Below, piece by piece: positions 21,397 through 34,011 of a DNA stretch of 64,000 nucleotides (positions are counted from its first letter, which is position 1; every line of letters begins with the position of its first letter). Source of the DNA: Gnetum montanum (lineage: Eukaryota; Streptophyta; Gnetopsida; Gnetales; Gnetaceae); contig MNCI01036718.1 of NCBI GenBank assembly GCA_015680685.1, positions 485,201-549,200 on the forward strand, given 5' to 3'. A program made the position numbers and the translations under genes. Under the pieces are notes generated by a model. That model did no database searches, was not told the origin of the DNA, and was given only the letters and a program-made list of their open reading frames with translations.

Positions 21397-21636
21397 AAAT
21401 TTGGGAAATGCGTTCCTTGAAGGAAATTTTTAAATTTTGTTGACATTTGATGAAAATAACAAAAATTTGATTTACCATAAGTCGTCTTTAAAAATTTGAG
21501 AAATCTAGATTTATTGAAATTTGGGGAATGCTTCCCTTGGAGGAAATTCTTAAATTTTGTTGAAATCTAATGAAAATAGCAAAAATTTGATTTACCACAA
21601 GTCAGGGTCTTCAAAAATTTAAGGAATTTTGATAGA
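21397..21636 (+). repeat. 120-bp tandem duplication in E4
   Basis: Two copies of about 120 bases (21397-21516 and 21517-21636) share AAATTTGGG.AATGC, GGAAATT.TTAAATTTTGTTG and ACAAGTC/ATAAGTC landmarks. A lone N follows at 21692 without flanking duplicates. Confidence 0.75.
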
Positions 21637-21795
21637 TGAGGGCATCACAAGTATATCATAAGGGTACCATGAGTCATGATCTAATACAACANATTTTTAA
21701 AGATTTTGAATTCATATTTGAATGAAACTTAAGTTGTTGGAATTTCCCTAAGCTGCGGAATAACCTATGATGAACAATTAGTATTAATTTAATTT

Positions 21796-22640
21796 TAACG
21801 AGTAGTGAGGAGACCCTACACCCAACCATACAAATCACTAAGCATTCATGAGTGATCTAGTCAAATTCCATAGACTTATAGCCTTCAAAGTACACTAGTC
21901 TCTAGCAAGTGAAACTGACCATTGAAATCATTATCTCTCCAATTACACTTGTGAAATGCAAAGGTATGGTTAAGTGCAACTAAGGCATATGATTTTTATC
22001 ATTTTTATGTTTTGTGTTTTAAGTCACCTAAGGATAAAGAATAACAAATAAAATAAAATAATTAATTACTAATTTAGTCTAACTAGCTACACCTAACTAA
22101 TCCTAACATAAGCATCCATTCCCACTTGCCATATACATCTTGAACATGTTTAATGCTACTGGGCTCCCAAACGTTAAGTGTTACTGGGATTACCAAGCAC
22201 CAAGCATATGCTCAAAGTGATCATACTTATGTGATTAATTAATCACTTATTTAACCTAAGTTAATTTAGCTTAATTACTTAAAAAATGAAAGGAAATTAT
22301 GTAAAACATTAAATGCATAAGTAAAAAATTAATCTATTTCAAAGTGTCACAAGGTTTATCAGAAAGCTCATCTTTATTTCCACACACACTATCGTGCTTA
22401 GGTACAATAGTGATCGAATAAAGATCTATACACTCTTTGACTCCTACCATAGGCACTTAGAAAAATATTCTAACTTCCAAATGATAAAACTACAAGAGCT
22501 TCACTACAATTATGACCAAAGATGTCATAATCATGGTAGGTGAGCACGTATTTATAGGCAAAAATAGACACTGTGTTGATGAGGCCACATCAACATATCA
22601 AATCCCATGTTGATGGGACCCAAGAAAATGTGGCTCATCA
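21796..22640 (-). repeat. E5 3' LTR
   Basis: On the + strand it starts TAACGAG (a mutated TGATGAG) and ends CTCATCA, 845 bp. TATTTATA at 22549-22556 is the TATA box in reverse. The U3 tip shows CATGTTGATG/TTGATGAGG repeats rather than GATATC. A reverse polypurine tract TACGCCCACATCTAAATG follows. Confidence 0.93.
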
Positions 22641-22906
22641 TACGCCCACATCTAAATGAAAACTCATCCTTGAGTGAACAAAAGAAGGAACAGTTTTCTT
22701 ACAAAATTTTGGGAAGGTATGGGATTATTGACTAACTACTGGCATACACAAACACTAAGTTCTTGAGTGTACGATAATATAATCATTACAAAATTTTTGT
22801 GTTTAGGACAAGAAAATTGAACACTAGGACAAAAATGAAAAACATAATTCCTTTGATGGCATGAAGACAAGGAAGAAGTTCAAACGGTCCTAGGCGATGG
22901 AGGCTC

Positions 22907-25719
22907 TTAAGGTTTTGAAGGATCTTCTTCTACTTTAGGTGCATGTAGTGGTTGAGGTAGTTGTGATTGTCCTACAGTAGTTGCAACCTCTGGTGGAAGA
23001 TGGAAGGGATACCACAATGCCTTCATCTTCTCCTCTTTACTCCTAGGATCATTCATGGTCCATGCCGCTTCACGAATGTGGGCTAGTGTGGGAACATCCC
23101 AAGGATAGGCCATTGTTGGGAATAGCTCCTTCACATTGATGAACTAGGTAACAAAAAGTTTGCATTTAACATCAAACACCTTTACTACATTTTGTAGCTC
23201 CTCGTAGTCACTTAGTCTTCTACCCAAGTTCTCAACTGTAGATTGTTGATTAGTGAAGCATTACCTAAGAACATCGAGTTCTACATTTGCCACCACAAGC
23301 TTCTGCTTGGTGTCTTTGTAATGCTTGAACTCAGCTTCATATAACAAGTATGAACTAACCACCTATTTCTCTAATTTGGACCATGGTAATCCAATAGTCA
23401 ACATTGCTAGACTTTCATAATGGAGATTGGCAAGCTCCATAAACTCTATCATCTCTTTGACCTATAGTTTCTTCATATAGATATCTACCTTTTTGTAGTC
23501 ATTGAGCCCATCAAAGATAGGTTGCCAGACATCTCCTCCTTCCTTGAGTTGCTGGAGGGCCTCATTAACTTTTGTGTTCAGCATTTAAATATGTTTTTCA
23601 TTGATTTCTTTTTGTAGATGAACCTAATCTCTATAGTGATTTTTGACTCTTTCAAATTTGAGATCCTCATTTTTCCAAGTGGCTACCTCTATTTCAAATT
23701 TTTGGTGAAGGACTTGGACTTCCTCCATGGAGAGATTTCTATTTTTTCACTACTAATCTTCTTAGTTCTATATTTACTCTAGCTAGTTGCACCTGCTATT
23801 GATGGACGAAATCTTGCATTTTTTGCTTTTGCACATCAACATTCTATAGGCAATGATTCTTTGTGATCAGGGTGACATTCTCCTAGCAAGTCTGATCCAA
23901 GGCCTTTTGGATATTGTGCATGGTGGCATTGACCAAGGATTGATCAAAAATCACCTTATCCTTTGTGTTCTCAACCTTCTTGAGCTTTTCCTAAAGTTTT
24001 TGAAAAGCTTCATCATAGGTTGACATAGGGCTGAGAAGCACGGGATTAGCAAGGCAAGCTCTTAATTCAGCAATCTCTATAGCTAGGCATTGGTTTTGAA
24101 CCTGGGCTATTTTGAGTTGCTCCTCCATGATAATGCATTTTCCATTGCTTCTAGAAACTTTGACTGGGTTGCAATGATTGTATTTGGAATGTTGAAGACA
24201 GTTGAAATTGGTTGCCTAGTTTCTACAAGTTGGTCCAGCAACTCTTCATGCTAGGATGTACTTAATTTGCCATGAACTAATCATATGGAAATCTGCACAT
24301 CTTGGAGTGTAGAAACATCTAGTACAAACACTGAAAATGCATTTAATGCCTTGGTAATTCTATTAGCAATCACCTCTACTATTGTCTCCTACCCATGGTG
24401 CTATATCACTAAGAAACTTTCCCCCTTGCCCTCCTATAGATGCACTAAGAAAGTAACAACATTCCTAGAGATATCTAGGAATTTTTGTTGTTGTGAGATA
24501 GAGACCATTACCTCTTAGGCACTAGGATTTGATCTTGTAGGCAATTGTGTTGTTTGGGCTACCTCCCTCCATTTGGTTGATGGTTTGATCCACTTCACTG
24601 AGGTGACTTATTGTTGGACGATACATAGATGGATCACCGCTACTCATTCTTGCTTGTTCCTCTCTCACACAAGAGTTGCTCTCAAATCTCATGCATTATT
24701 TGAAGGGTGGCATGGGACTCCAGCATCATTTTGTGAGTGGATGGTGTAGTTGGTGGTTGCTACTTCTCTTCCTTGGTTATGGCTAGGGTCTTGTCCTTCA
24801 TCATGTCTATCGAAGAGGTAGAAGGAGTATGCTAGAGCGTATCATTGGCATAGCGAACTATTCCTACACTTTTGCATAATTTTCTAATGAGGTAGGGAAA
24901 GGGAAAGATCTCTCTTCCATGTTCATTTTCCTTAAATCACTTCTCTATCTCTAGATAAATTAGTTGTGGAAGGTTCACAAGAAATTTTTCACTCAAAGTA
25001 CCACCTGCACAAGTGGAGAAGGTAGTCACTTTACTAGGCCTCACTATTGGATTGAGGTGATAGGCCACTATCTTGAAATATGCATGCTCCACTAAGGTAA
25101 GTGCACCATACTCCTTGTAGTCTACTCCATAGCATCACTAGGTCCACTCCTTTATCTCTGGGTCTATTTGTGTAGAGATATCTATTAGGTTTGTTCTTAT
25201 ATTAGGCAACCCTAGGGCCTACATAATAGCTTCCATTAAGTAGGACACCTAAATGTCCTTGATTTTCATAGTGGCTCTTGCCCACCCATCGTTCTAGAAG
25301 AGATGTGTCTCTTCGATGTACCAATCCCCACTAGAAGTGATGATTGGTCACATCGGAGAGTTTTGCAATTGTGTCTTGAATTTTGGTGAAGCATGCTTCG
25401 AGAATGAGCCAAAGTTCAATTCTTGGAGAACTAAATGTTGGATGTCACAAGGCTTGATCTAATCACGACAAGCTTAAGTTAATGTAACCTCAAGTCTTGG
25501 CACTGGTCTTGGCACATCATCTTAATGGAGTGTTCTATTATAGTCATTTACTTAGGAATATATTGGATAGATTCTACTTCAAGCTCCTCCCAAAGAGGTC
25601 CCATTGTATGAGTTTTTGCTACCTACTCTTGGGCTTGTTTTTTCTGCTCCCTTTCTACTCTTGGTCATTTGTCCCTTGGTTGAGATGGTCTTCCTTCCTG
25701 CGGCTGGTCTAGGTGCCAT
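22907..25719 (-). pseudogene. E5 third frame in the env position, function unknown (broken)
   Basis: The frame starts at ATG 25719, immediately after a 3' splice-site-like CAG, and ends at TAA 22907-22909, about 930 codons. From 25719 to about 24550 one frame is maintained, interrupted only by TAG, TGA and TAA codons, mostly one transition from CAG, CGA or CAA. At least one indel changes frame later. The N-terminus is basic (MAPRPAAGRKT). The middle has W, Y and LP-rich phrases (SGDWYIEETH, FPFPYLIRKLCKSVGI) reminiscent of the plant transposon-protein domain found in retroelement ORFs; that resemblance is by eye only. The C-terminal half (about 24150-23150) is Glu/Lys/Leu/Gln-rich and probably coiled coil; the last 75 codons are open (MKELFPTMAYPWDVP). 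I see no signal peptide or clear membrane span, so it need not be a true envelope. Confidence 0.7.
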
Positions 25720-25740
25720 CTGTAATCACAACATGACCAA
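25720..25740 (-). promoter_or_regulatory. Predicted 3' splice site before the E5 third frame
   Basis: On the minus strand GTTGTGATTACAG is followed at once by ATGG. The other family members have TGTGTTGTGTGTGTAG then ATGG at the same place. A spliced subgenomic mRNA would give the third frame its own start codon. Confidence 0.5.
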
Positions 25741-27750
25741 GGATTAGCACTTAATGTGTAACTTTGAAATATTTGGAATACCTTATCTCTTGGGGTAGTT
25801 ACACTTGTCTAAGTTTTCATCATGGCTAGTTTGGTTATTTTAATATTATTTTATTATTATCTAATTAGATAGGTTACTGAAGTGTGTTGGAAGGGTTAAC
25901 TCTTATAGGTTGGTGATTTAATATTATTTTATTTATTAAACACATGGGGAAGTTAGAAAAATTTTGAATTTTTTTGTCAAAATCCTAAGTTTTATGGCCC
26001 CCACAACATAGAGCATACCTTTGGAAGTTGTAGGGCAAAAAAATAAAGTGAATTAGACAAATGGTTTGATAGTTGCAAGCTCTAGAAGGTTTTGTGCTTT
26101 GAAAAATTGCAAAAAATTCCCTTATGTTTGAGGTAAATGGTAAAAAATTTCTAAGTGGTGGGTGCTATTTATAGAAATTTTCCCTTGCATCAACTAGGCC
26201 TCATTGATGAGGCCTAGTTAACATGGTCAACTGCATTGATTGGGCCTAGTTGACACATCTATTGACCACTGTTGACCAAGTCAAAATTTGAAAAAAATAT
26301 ATACGGATTTTTCGAACAAAATTGGAGTTAAATGGAAGCCCAAAGAGCAAAGAACATAATGAAATACATGAAGAGGATTTTAGAATTCACAAAACATGGA
26401 GAATGATTGGAGAAATGCCATAAGGAGCACATACTTGGATGTAATCAATGGGGCATGCAAAATATTTGATTACAAAAATGTCTAAGGATAAGGAACTTAC
26501 CTAACCCAACTAAGAGCTATGGAAGTTGGTCCTCCCCATAGCAAGCTTATGCCCTTTTTGCCCTTGCATAACCTCAACTAAGGATTATGTGGGTCCCACA
26601 GTTGATTAATGGTTACGAAAAGCTAAGAACCGAAACTTGAAGAATCTACCTAAGAATTTCAACACGTCAAACTAAGACCTTAACAAAAAACATGAAAATT
26701 GACAATGAGGTAAGTTATGAAGAGCATTGATGGATGAGATAGAGAATGAAATGGATGTCCCAATCATGGTCACATGAAGTCCCTTGTGAGTTTCATGGTT
26801 AAATTATCCAATAAAGTCCAACCTTAGTCTAGATCAAAGCTAACCACTTTTAGTGAACTCCCATTGTAACTCTAGGACCAATCCATCCCCTCAAGACATA
26901 AGAATGATCCCATAGACAATCACTATTCCTTATTTAAGGAGAAAAGAGAAGTAGGAAGTGAAAAAGGACCTTAGTTAGAGGGGACCTTTAGGCATGGGTA
27001 CCATGTCTTTCTAGTACTATAACTGGTGCTTGTAGCCTATTTATTTTCTCTAAGGGGTGTGCTTTAAATTCCCATCATGGTTTTTTAAACATTTTATGTT
27101 TTTCATGAATTTTTGAATGGGAACCACATGATGCAAAGACTTATTCAACTTCTTGTTATTGGTCAACACGTAACGGTAAGAAATCCACGAAAACACTCAT
27201 GAATTCAAGAAAGTAGAGAGGCACAAAGAGTATTGAATCTCCTTAAATTCACACCATTTTCAAACCTTTGAATCTTTTCCAATCTTGAAAATGACCAAGG
27301 TCACAAGTTCGTTAAAGTTTTATTAATGAAAAAGGAACCTCATATTTCAAAAATCGGGAAAACCATAAAGTAGGTGGATGGGTGGATGATGTGAACTTAC
27401 TACCTATTCCATAGAAAATAAACCTATCTTAGTTATTGATCATCAAAATTCAAAAATATAAACCAAACATTAGCAATCAAAAACATTAGGTATAAACCAC
27501 CATTAGTAACCAGCTACATCATCATTGAATCTTGTTGATAATAAAGCATTTTTATGAGAAAACAAGAAAAATTCACACCAAAATAAAGTAAATTATACAA
27601 TAAATTGTAAAAATATTTAAGAAAAATAAAACATACTAACAATGTTGTAAAACAAAAATTTGGAAAAATAACAAAGTGTAAAACAAAAATGGTATAAAAA
27701 CAAACAAAGTGTAAAATAAAGAAGCAGAAAAACCTATGTCATTTATATAG
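25741..27750 (-). other. E5 spacer between integrase and third frame
   Basis: No gene; co-linear in large part with the 3' UTR of the other copies, e.g. GCCCTTTTTGCCC at about 26550 and ACCACATGATGCAAAGAC at about 27125. A purine-rich motif appears in reverse at about 25998-26010 (GGCCCCCACAACATA). The segment about 25820-25980 is especially AT-rich. Confidence 0.65.
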
Positions 27751-29110
27751 TTAGCATGGATGGCCATCTCCCCCATGATTAAGTTGAAAGGAGGAGATCC
27801 AAAATATTGAGCTTGGTTGTCCATTTGGTGAGGCATGGATTGCTTTGGCTTGCATGGACCCATGGAAAGGTTTGATTTATTGTATGTTGACCACTTGTTT
27901 CTTGTGTGGGCTCTCAAGTTTGTAGATTAACATGGCCCCAAAAGAAAAAATTTCATGAATGATGTTAGACCCTTCCCACAATGTTTAAAACCTAGTTTGT
28001 TAAGGTATGTGTGTGATGTTCCAGTAGAGAAAATTTTCTCCAGGTTGAAATTTCACTTTTCCTATTCTAAGGTCATGGCATTGTTTACTGAATTCTTTGT
28101 GTAATTTATTCAAGGACAAGACCACCAATAGATTCTCATCTAGTACATTAAGGTTGATCAATCTCTCTTTTTGTATTAGGCTTAAGTCAAGTTCAAGGTT
28201 GCAAGCTTTTAAAAGTGTATAGAGCTTGGATTGAATTGGCAGAGTTGGTAATTTTTCATACACCAACTCATAGGGAGAGAAGCCTATAGGGAGTTTTCAT
28301 GTCAAGTAGTATGTCCAAAGGGCATCATTAAGTTTTGTGCTCTAGTCTCTCCTATATTTGCTAATTATTCTTGGTAAGATTTTTGTGATCTCCTTATTAG
28401 TAACCTTTACTTGACCATTGGCTTGGGGGTGATAAGATGTTCTTAATTTATGTTCAACCCACAAGCATTACATTATCTTGTAGAAATTAGCACCTGTAAA
28501 ATGAGTACCATTATCAAAACTCAATGCATGTGGCATTCCAAACATGTTTACAACATTTTATTGTACAAACTGTCTAGTAGTGGATGATGTATAGTTGATG
28601 ACAACTACTACTTCTACCCATTTTGTATAGTAGTTAATAGTAACTATTATGTATGCCTTTCCATTTGACATGGGTGTGATGGAACCTATGAAGTCTATGC
28701 CCTAGATGCCAAAGGGTTCTAGGGGTTGAATCCACTATTGAGGTTCCTTCATTCAAGTAGTCTTTCCACCATCTTGTTAACAATGTTCACAAGAGTAGAT
28801 GAATTGGTGGGCATCCCTAAAAATTGTTGGCTAGTAGTACCCTACCATCAGGATTTCAATGGTTGTGCATCTTCTTGCATAGTGGCCCCCATAAGGACCC
28901 TCATGAGCATCTTGGAGAATGTGCAATTGGTTGGCATTAGGAACATACCAACAAACTAGGCCATTAACGCACACTTTGTAAAGGTGTCCATTAATCTCCA
29001 TGAAGTGTTTGGCCTAATAAAGAAATTGTAGTTTCTTCTACTGGTCTAACTCTTGTGGCATCTCTTGAGTGTAAAGATAACTAAGGATGCCATCATACCA
29101 TTTTGGTTAA
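27751..29110 (-). pseudogene. pol: E5 integrase (broken)
   Basis: The zinc finger is readable (HEGPYGGHYARR...SCEHC, about 28930-28780). The catalytic core has the first Asp (GIDFIG, about 28690) and second Asp (FDNGTHF, about 28510). The Glu motif reads NGQVKVTNKE instead of [10 protein letters not shown], so the third acid is lost. PIGFSPYELVYEKLP and LLWEGP-type tail motifs follow, ending at TAA 27751-27753. Multiple stops are present. Confidence 0.88.
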
Positions 29111-30790
29111 GTGGGCACTTGTTCATTTATTGCACTAGCAAAGAGAAATTCATTAGAAAATTGATTAGAGAATGGACTCTCATCATCTTTATTGTCCCAT
29201 CGTAACCAGGACAACTGATTAGCAACCATATTCTTAGTTTCCTTTTGACTTACCATTGTGAGATTAAACTCCTACAAGATCACTAGCCACTATATGACAC
29301 AAGGGATCACTGTTGGTTTATTCATTAGGAAGTGAATGACACTATGGTCAGTGTGCACAAACACCTTATATCCAAGCACATGGTGCCTAAACTTCTCCAA
29401 AGCATACATCATAGCCATCATCCCTTTCTCTATTGTGGTGTAATCGAGTTGGGCACCCTCAATGCTTTGGCTTACATAGTGGATGTAATATGGACATTTT
29501 TGATCATCCATTTGCATAAGCACATCTCCCAAGGAATAGTTTGATGCATCTATCATGATGTAAAATGGATGAGACCAATCAGGTGCTCTTAGAATTGGAG
29601 TTTCTAGAAGATTCTCCTCAAGTTGTTGGAATGCCTTTTTGCATTCCTTTGTCCATATGAATAGAGCATCTTTCTTTGTGAGCTCAAAGAATAGTTTCAT
29701 GATCTTGGAGAAATTTTCTATGAATCACATGTAGTAGCCAGTGTGTTCAAGGAATGACCAGACATCTCTAATAGTTTTTGGTTGATGGGTTATTCCTTGG
29801 ATGACCTGAATCTTTTTAAGATCCATCTCAATCCCTACTTGAGAAATTTTGTGCCCCAACACAATTCCTTCCTAGACCATGAGATGGCTCTTTTGCCAAT
29901 TGAGCTGAAGATTATTCTCCATGCACCTTTTAAGCACTTTCTCAAGGTGGTCCAAGGCTTGTTCAAATGTAGTGCCATAGGTGGAGAAGTCATCCATGAA
30001 GACTTACACCCTGCTACCAATTTACTGTTGAAAAATACTCAAGACAAGGTGTTGGAAAGTTGTAGGGTCATTGCATAGACCAAAGGGCATCTTATGATAT
30101 TGGAAAAGTCCCCTAGGGACTTGTGAATGTTATTTTAGCTTGTTCCTTGGGTGTGATCTAAATTTGATTATGGCCATTATAACCATCTAGGAAGCTATAA
30201 TAGCAATGCCTAGAAATAGTGTCCAACAATTGGTCTACAAATGGAAATGGAAAATGATGTTTTAATGTTACCATGTTCAACAACTTGAAATTAATACAAA
30301 ATTACCATTGAATAGATGAACCCCACCTTGAGGAGTTGTTCAATTTCCTCTTTGATGATCTACTTCAATTTGGGGTTTAGCTACCACTACAACTACCTCT
30401 TTGGCTTCATGGCTAGATTAGTATAGATGCGATGCTAGCATATCCTAGGATCAATCCCTATGAGTTCAGGATATGACCAAGAAAATGTTGTTGACCATTT
30501 GTTGACCACAATCGATAACATCCCTTTTTGTTTAGGAGCAAGGTTAGAATTGATTATCATTGAATTTTCATTTTTTAGAAATGCATATTCCATGATGGTA
30601 GGTAGAGTTTTTAACTAAGGGATCTTATTTAAAACTTTCAAGGATTTCCAACTCTCCCGAATTAGTATCATTAGGTTCATGATTGAAGAGTTGGCGATAA
30701 ACTTTCTCCAGTTCATCCATGCCTTCAACATAGGCACACTTTAATCTCTCAATATGTTCCATACAAAGTGTGTTGCTTTTAGAATTAGTT
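29111..30790 (-). pseudogene. pol: E5 reverse transcriptase and RNase H (broken)
   Basis: RT from about 30770 (MEHIERLKCAY linker) through YYSFLDGYNG (about 30200) to the active site FMDDFSTYG (about 29995-29970), where both Asp are kept. HKISQVGIEMD and GITHQPKT follow. RNase H is an open stretch at 29290-29700 with YYIHYVSQSIEGAQLDYTT, EKGMMAMM and VHTDHS. Part of the RT palm N-terminal to LDGY seems deleted (about 30240-30330). Confidence 0.88.
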
Positions 30791-31023
30791 GTCAACCACT
30801 GGGTGCCCTCTTATTTTGTGATTTTTGTGTATAGGCACTTTGGAATTTTGGATTTATTTCCACACTATCTATATGATTTGATTAATGTGCTTTTAATAGA
30901 CTAGAGTTTCTACACACAATTCCACCCCATATCACTATACACAATGCATGGAACTCTCTTCTTCTAGATATTTCTGAATGCATTTTCCTTGGAAATCTTT
31001 AGGGAAAGATATTTAATTTTCAT

Positions 31024-31494
31024 TCATGCATCAATAGTGCTCAACAAAGACCTTTTTATAATGATTGGGAAGTTCCCCTTGCAATTGTCTACTTTGATTA
31101 CCAGGAAATTGGTAGGATACGACCACCTAGTGACAATGGTTACAATGTCCTCCACTAGTCCTAGAGGAACAATGATGGATTGATCTACCAATTCTAAATG
31201 AATGTTGCTCTTCTTGAGAGGAGGTAGGTTTTGGGTGTTGTACATTTCATGAGAAATCAGATTAACTTTAAAACCTGAGTCAAGAAGAGCCTTGCATGAC
31301 TCATTTCCAACAATATGCAAATATATGAGAGGACTTCCAAGATCAACTCTTTTCCTAGGAAGGTTGCCGACCTTGATCCAATTAGATACAGTGTGGATTA
31401 AAATAACTATCTGGATCTTGGGAGGTGTTTGGTTTAAATGGTGCTCGAAAGGAATGGATGTAGAGGATGAAGGAGATACAAGGTGACCAGTCAC
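31024..31494 (-). CDS. pol: E5 aspartic protease segment (open stretch)
   Basis: An uninterrupted frame of 156 codons covers the whole protease domain: GSPLIYLHIVGNESCKALL, then LDSG with the catalytic Asp, VNLISHEMYNTQNLPPLKK, LVEDIVTIV, FLVIKVDNCKG and FPIIIKRSLLSTIDA. It is the best preserved protease in the window. It is a domain of a polyprotein, not an independent gene, so the ATG at its start is not expected to be a natural start. The residue after the usual DSG is F rather than S/A (LDSGF), which may impair catalysis. Confidence 0.8.
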   Translation of the reverse strand: MTGHLVSPSSSTSIPFEHHLNQTPPKIQIVILIHTVSNWIKVGNLPRKRVDLGSPLIYLHIVGNESCKALLDSGFKVNLISHEMYNTQNLPPLKKSNIHLELVDQSIIVPLGLVEDIVTIVTRWSYPTNFLVIKVDNCKGNFPIIIKRSLLSTIDA

Positions 31495-31549
31495 ATAACT
31501 AGGTGAGGTCTTAGTAAGGCTATTGGTTTAGAAGAATGGTATTTTATGG

Positions 31550-33851
31550 GATCTAGGTTCCAAACCACTTAGCTAGGAAGCCAACTATAAGTTAATGGCC
31601 CTGGTAGCATTATGCTATTGTAGTTGCGCAAGAATTTCACCTTGCATGGATGGAGTAGGGGGTAATTGGGTTGAAGGTGGAGAAGCATATGATGAAGGAT
31701 GAGGAGGGTGATAGGGATATGGGGTTTCCCCTCTAGTAGATGGAGAATGAGTTCTGTAATACTTTAAAGGGTAGTAGTGATGCTAAAAAGAAATGTGACT
31801 AGAAAAGTCACATGGAGACATTGGTTGTTGAACATAGTAACTATATAGATTTGGCTACCTATAAGGATACTACTACCTTGGTGGTGGCATCCCCCATGAC
31901 TATGGATGTTTCCACTACTCATACAATTGTGGTGGAGCTCCACATGGACAATAAGTCTATTGTTGTTGGTGAAACTACCTTGGGTTGCCTTGAGGATAAG
32001 GCAACCTTCTAGGTGTGTGTCTTTGTACTAGTCTAGGATTTAGAACATACATCCCAGATTCCTGTAAGTATGACACAACAAGGAAACATCCCTTGGGATG
32101 TTCATATTAGCAGATGTCACACCCACCATCATTCTCTAATTATGACTCCACAACCTCTTCTACTGCTACAACCTTACCCTTACCCCTTTGGTAGGCACAT
32201 TTAACTTCTTTTCTTCTACTGCAATCATGATTATTACTTTGTTCTTTGGATTCTTTTGTAATTTTTAGAGCAGTTTAAAATTTTTTCATCCAAATATTTC
32301 CACATTTTTTTCAACCTTAATCAAAATTTTAAACACAGATTTTTGAATTGGAAAGGTTTTTCACTGCACCACATCATCAAGTGGTGCCTCGTCCTCACTA
32401 TCATAGAATTGAACCTTCCTTTTTTTAATAAAAGGAACCTAGTTATACTCCTAAGCACTTTCCCATTTTCTTAACTAACCTTCTTCTTTTATAACCTTCT
32501 CAGTTAGCCTTTGAATCTACTAGGCTCTTAGTTTTGATAGTCTTCCTCAAGCATAGATCCCAACAGTTCTCCTTGTTTTTAGTCAAAGCCCATCTATGAT
32601 ATGGAAAAGCTACTCCTGTTGAGAATAACCATGCCAAGGACATCTATGCAAAAGAAAATAATACCTACCCATGGCTACATTGAAGGGTTTATGTGTTCCT
32701 TGTCGCCAACCTTGGATTTGCTTTCTCAAATTGGACAATCTGGAGTACATATGATATTTGTCATTGAAGAGCTTGAGCATCATCCTCCATTTGAGAATTG
32801 ACTCCAACCCTAAGAAGCAGTACCAAATTTTAGCTTTTTTTATGAGTGTCCTAGGGAATAGCTTAAGTTTTTGCTACTCATTTTATATGTTATGCAAGGC
32901 ATAGGCATTGTGAAAGGATTGAAGATGGGTTTATGGATCTGAGTTATATCACCCCTTAAATCTAGGGATATTGTTCATATCCAACCACTTGATTCTACTA
33001 TCTTTCATATGTCTAGTTGGGATCCTAACTTTCTCTATGATGTTCAGCATGCTTCAAGTTGCCAACAAGGGCTCATCATCATCATAATTCTAATGATGCC
33101 TATGATGTCCTTTACTACCCCTTTAATCATGGTAGGGCCTATGATCATTGTCTTGCCATTTATCTCCATCACGATTTTGTCCCCTATGATTTTAATCAGA
33201 TTTAGATGAGGAAGAGGAAGATGTAGATGAAGAGGGCAAAGAGAAAGAAGGACTACCACGACCACAGTGTCTACCACCTCCTCTCTACTTATCATGATCA
33301 TGATCATCAAATTTTCTATCATCATGATGCTTTCCTGAGCCCCTGCGTTGACTCCTTCTTTTTCCTGAATTTGGATTGTTGATAATGGACTGTAGATTCA
33401 AGTTCAAGCTCCCATCACCAATGTTAAGGAGTGGAGAATATTTATGTTGAGATCCTCTAGAGGGAGGATCCTCATTGTCATTTTGGTTTAGCAGAAATAA
33501 GGGGTTGGCAAACCATTTTTCCCTCATAGATTCATGACACTTCTCCTGGTGTTGATCTCATTTACGTTGTGTTTCTATGGAACAATAGTCCTGATAGTCA
33601 TGGTCCTGCATAATGTATTCATCATGAAGGTCTTGGATGCCTAACGTCTTGAGAGTTTGGAGTAGCATCCTAGGAATAGATCAGTTGGGAGGCAACACAA
33701 CATTGCCCTACATATCTTTCCACTACAGCTACTCATCCTAATGTAAGATGAAGCTGAAATCAGGTACAAACTCATCTAGATGAGTGTACATCACTTTGAA
33801 TTCTTGGGGCACTAGCGGTTTTGAATCATCATACCTATGAGAAGAAGACAT
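31550..33851 (-). pseudogene. gag: E5 gag (broken)
   Basis: The start is probably ATG at 33851 (MSSSHRYDDSKPL), followed by a region shared with E6 (YTHLDEFVPDFSFILH). Open pieces at 33285-33527 and 32610-32807 include the gag core (LFNDKYHMYSRL, NLRKQIQGWRQ). A compact zinc knuckle reads CDIC.YEHPKGC at about 32150-32110. The Pro/Tyr-rich tail runs 32050-31560. Many stops are present. Confidence 0.85.
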
Positions 33852-34000
33852 TTTGGATTAGAGAAAAATTTAGCATGCTTAATTTATAATTAGAATTATT
33901 AATTTTTCAAATGCTGGTGGCCTTAAGATTCATTCCAACAATCTTAAATAATATTCACTAAGTCTTAGATAGCATACATATCAAACTACAAGTCTACGAC

Positions 34001-34010
34001 AATGGTGCCA
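34001..34010 (-). other. E5 primer binding site, tRNA-Asp type
   Basis: Minus-strand TGGCACCATT begins one base inside the LTR edge, as in E3 and E6. The match fades after ten bases. Confidence 0.7.
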
Positions 34011-34011
34011 A

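Noticed and set aside
25497-25712. 71-codon + strand ORF
   Set aside because: It is the shadow of the start of the E5 third frame on the opposite strand.
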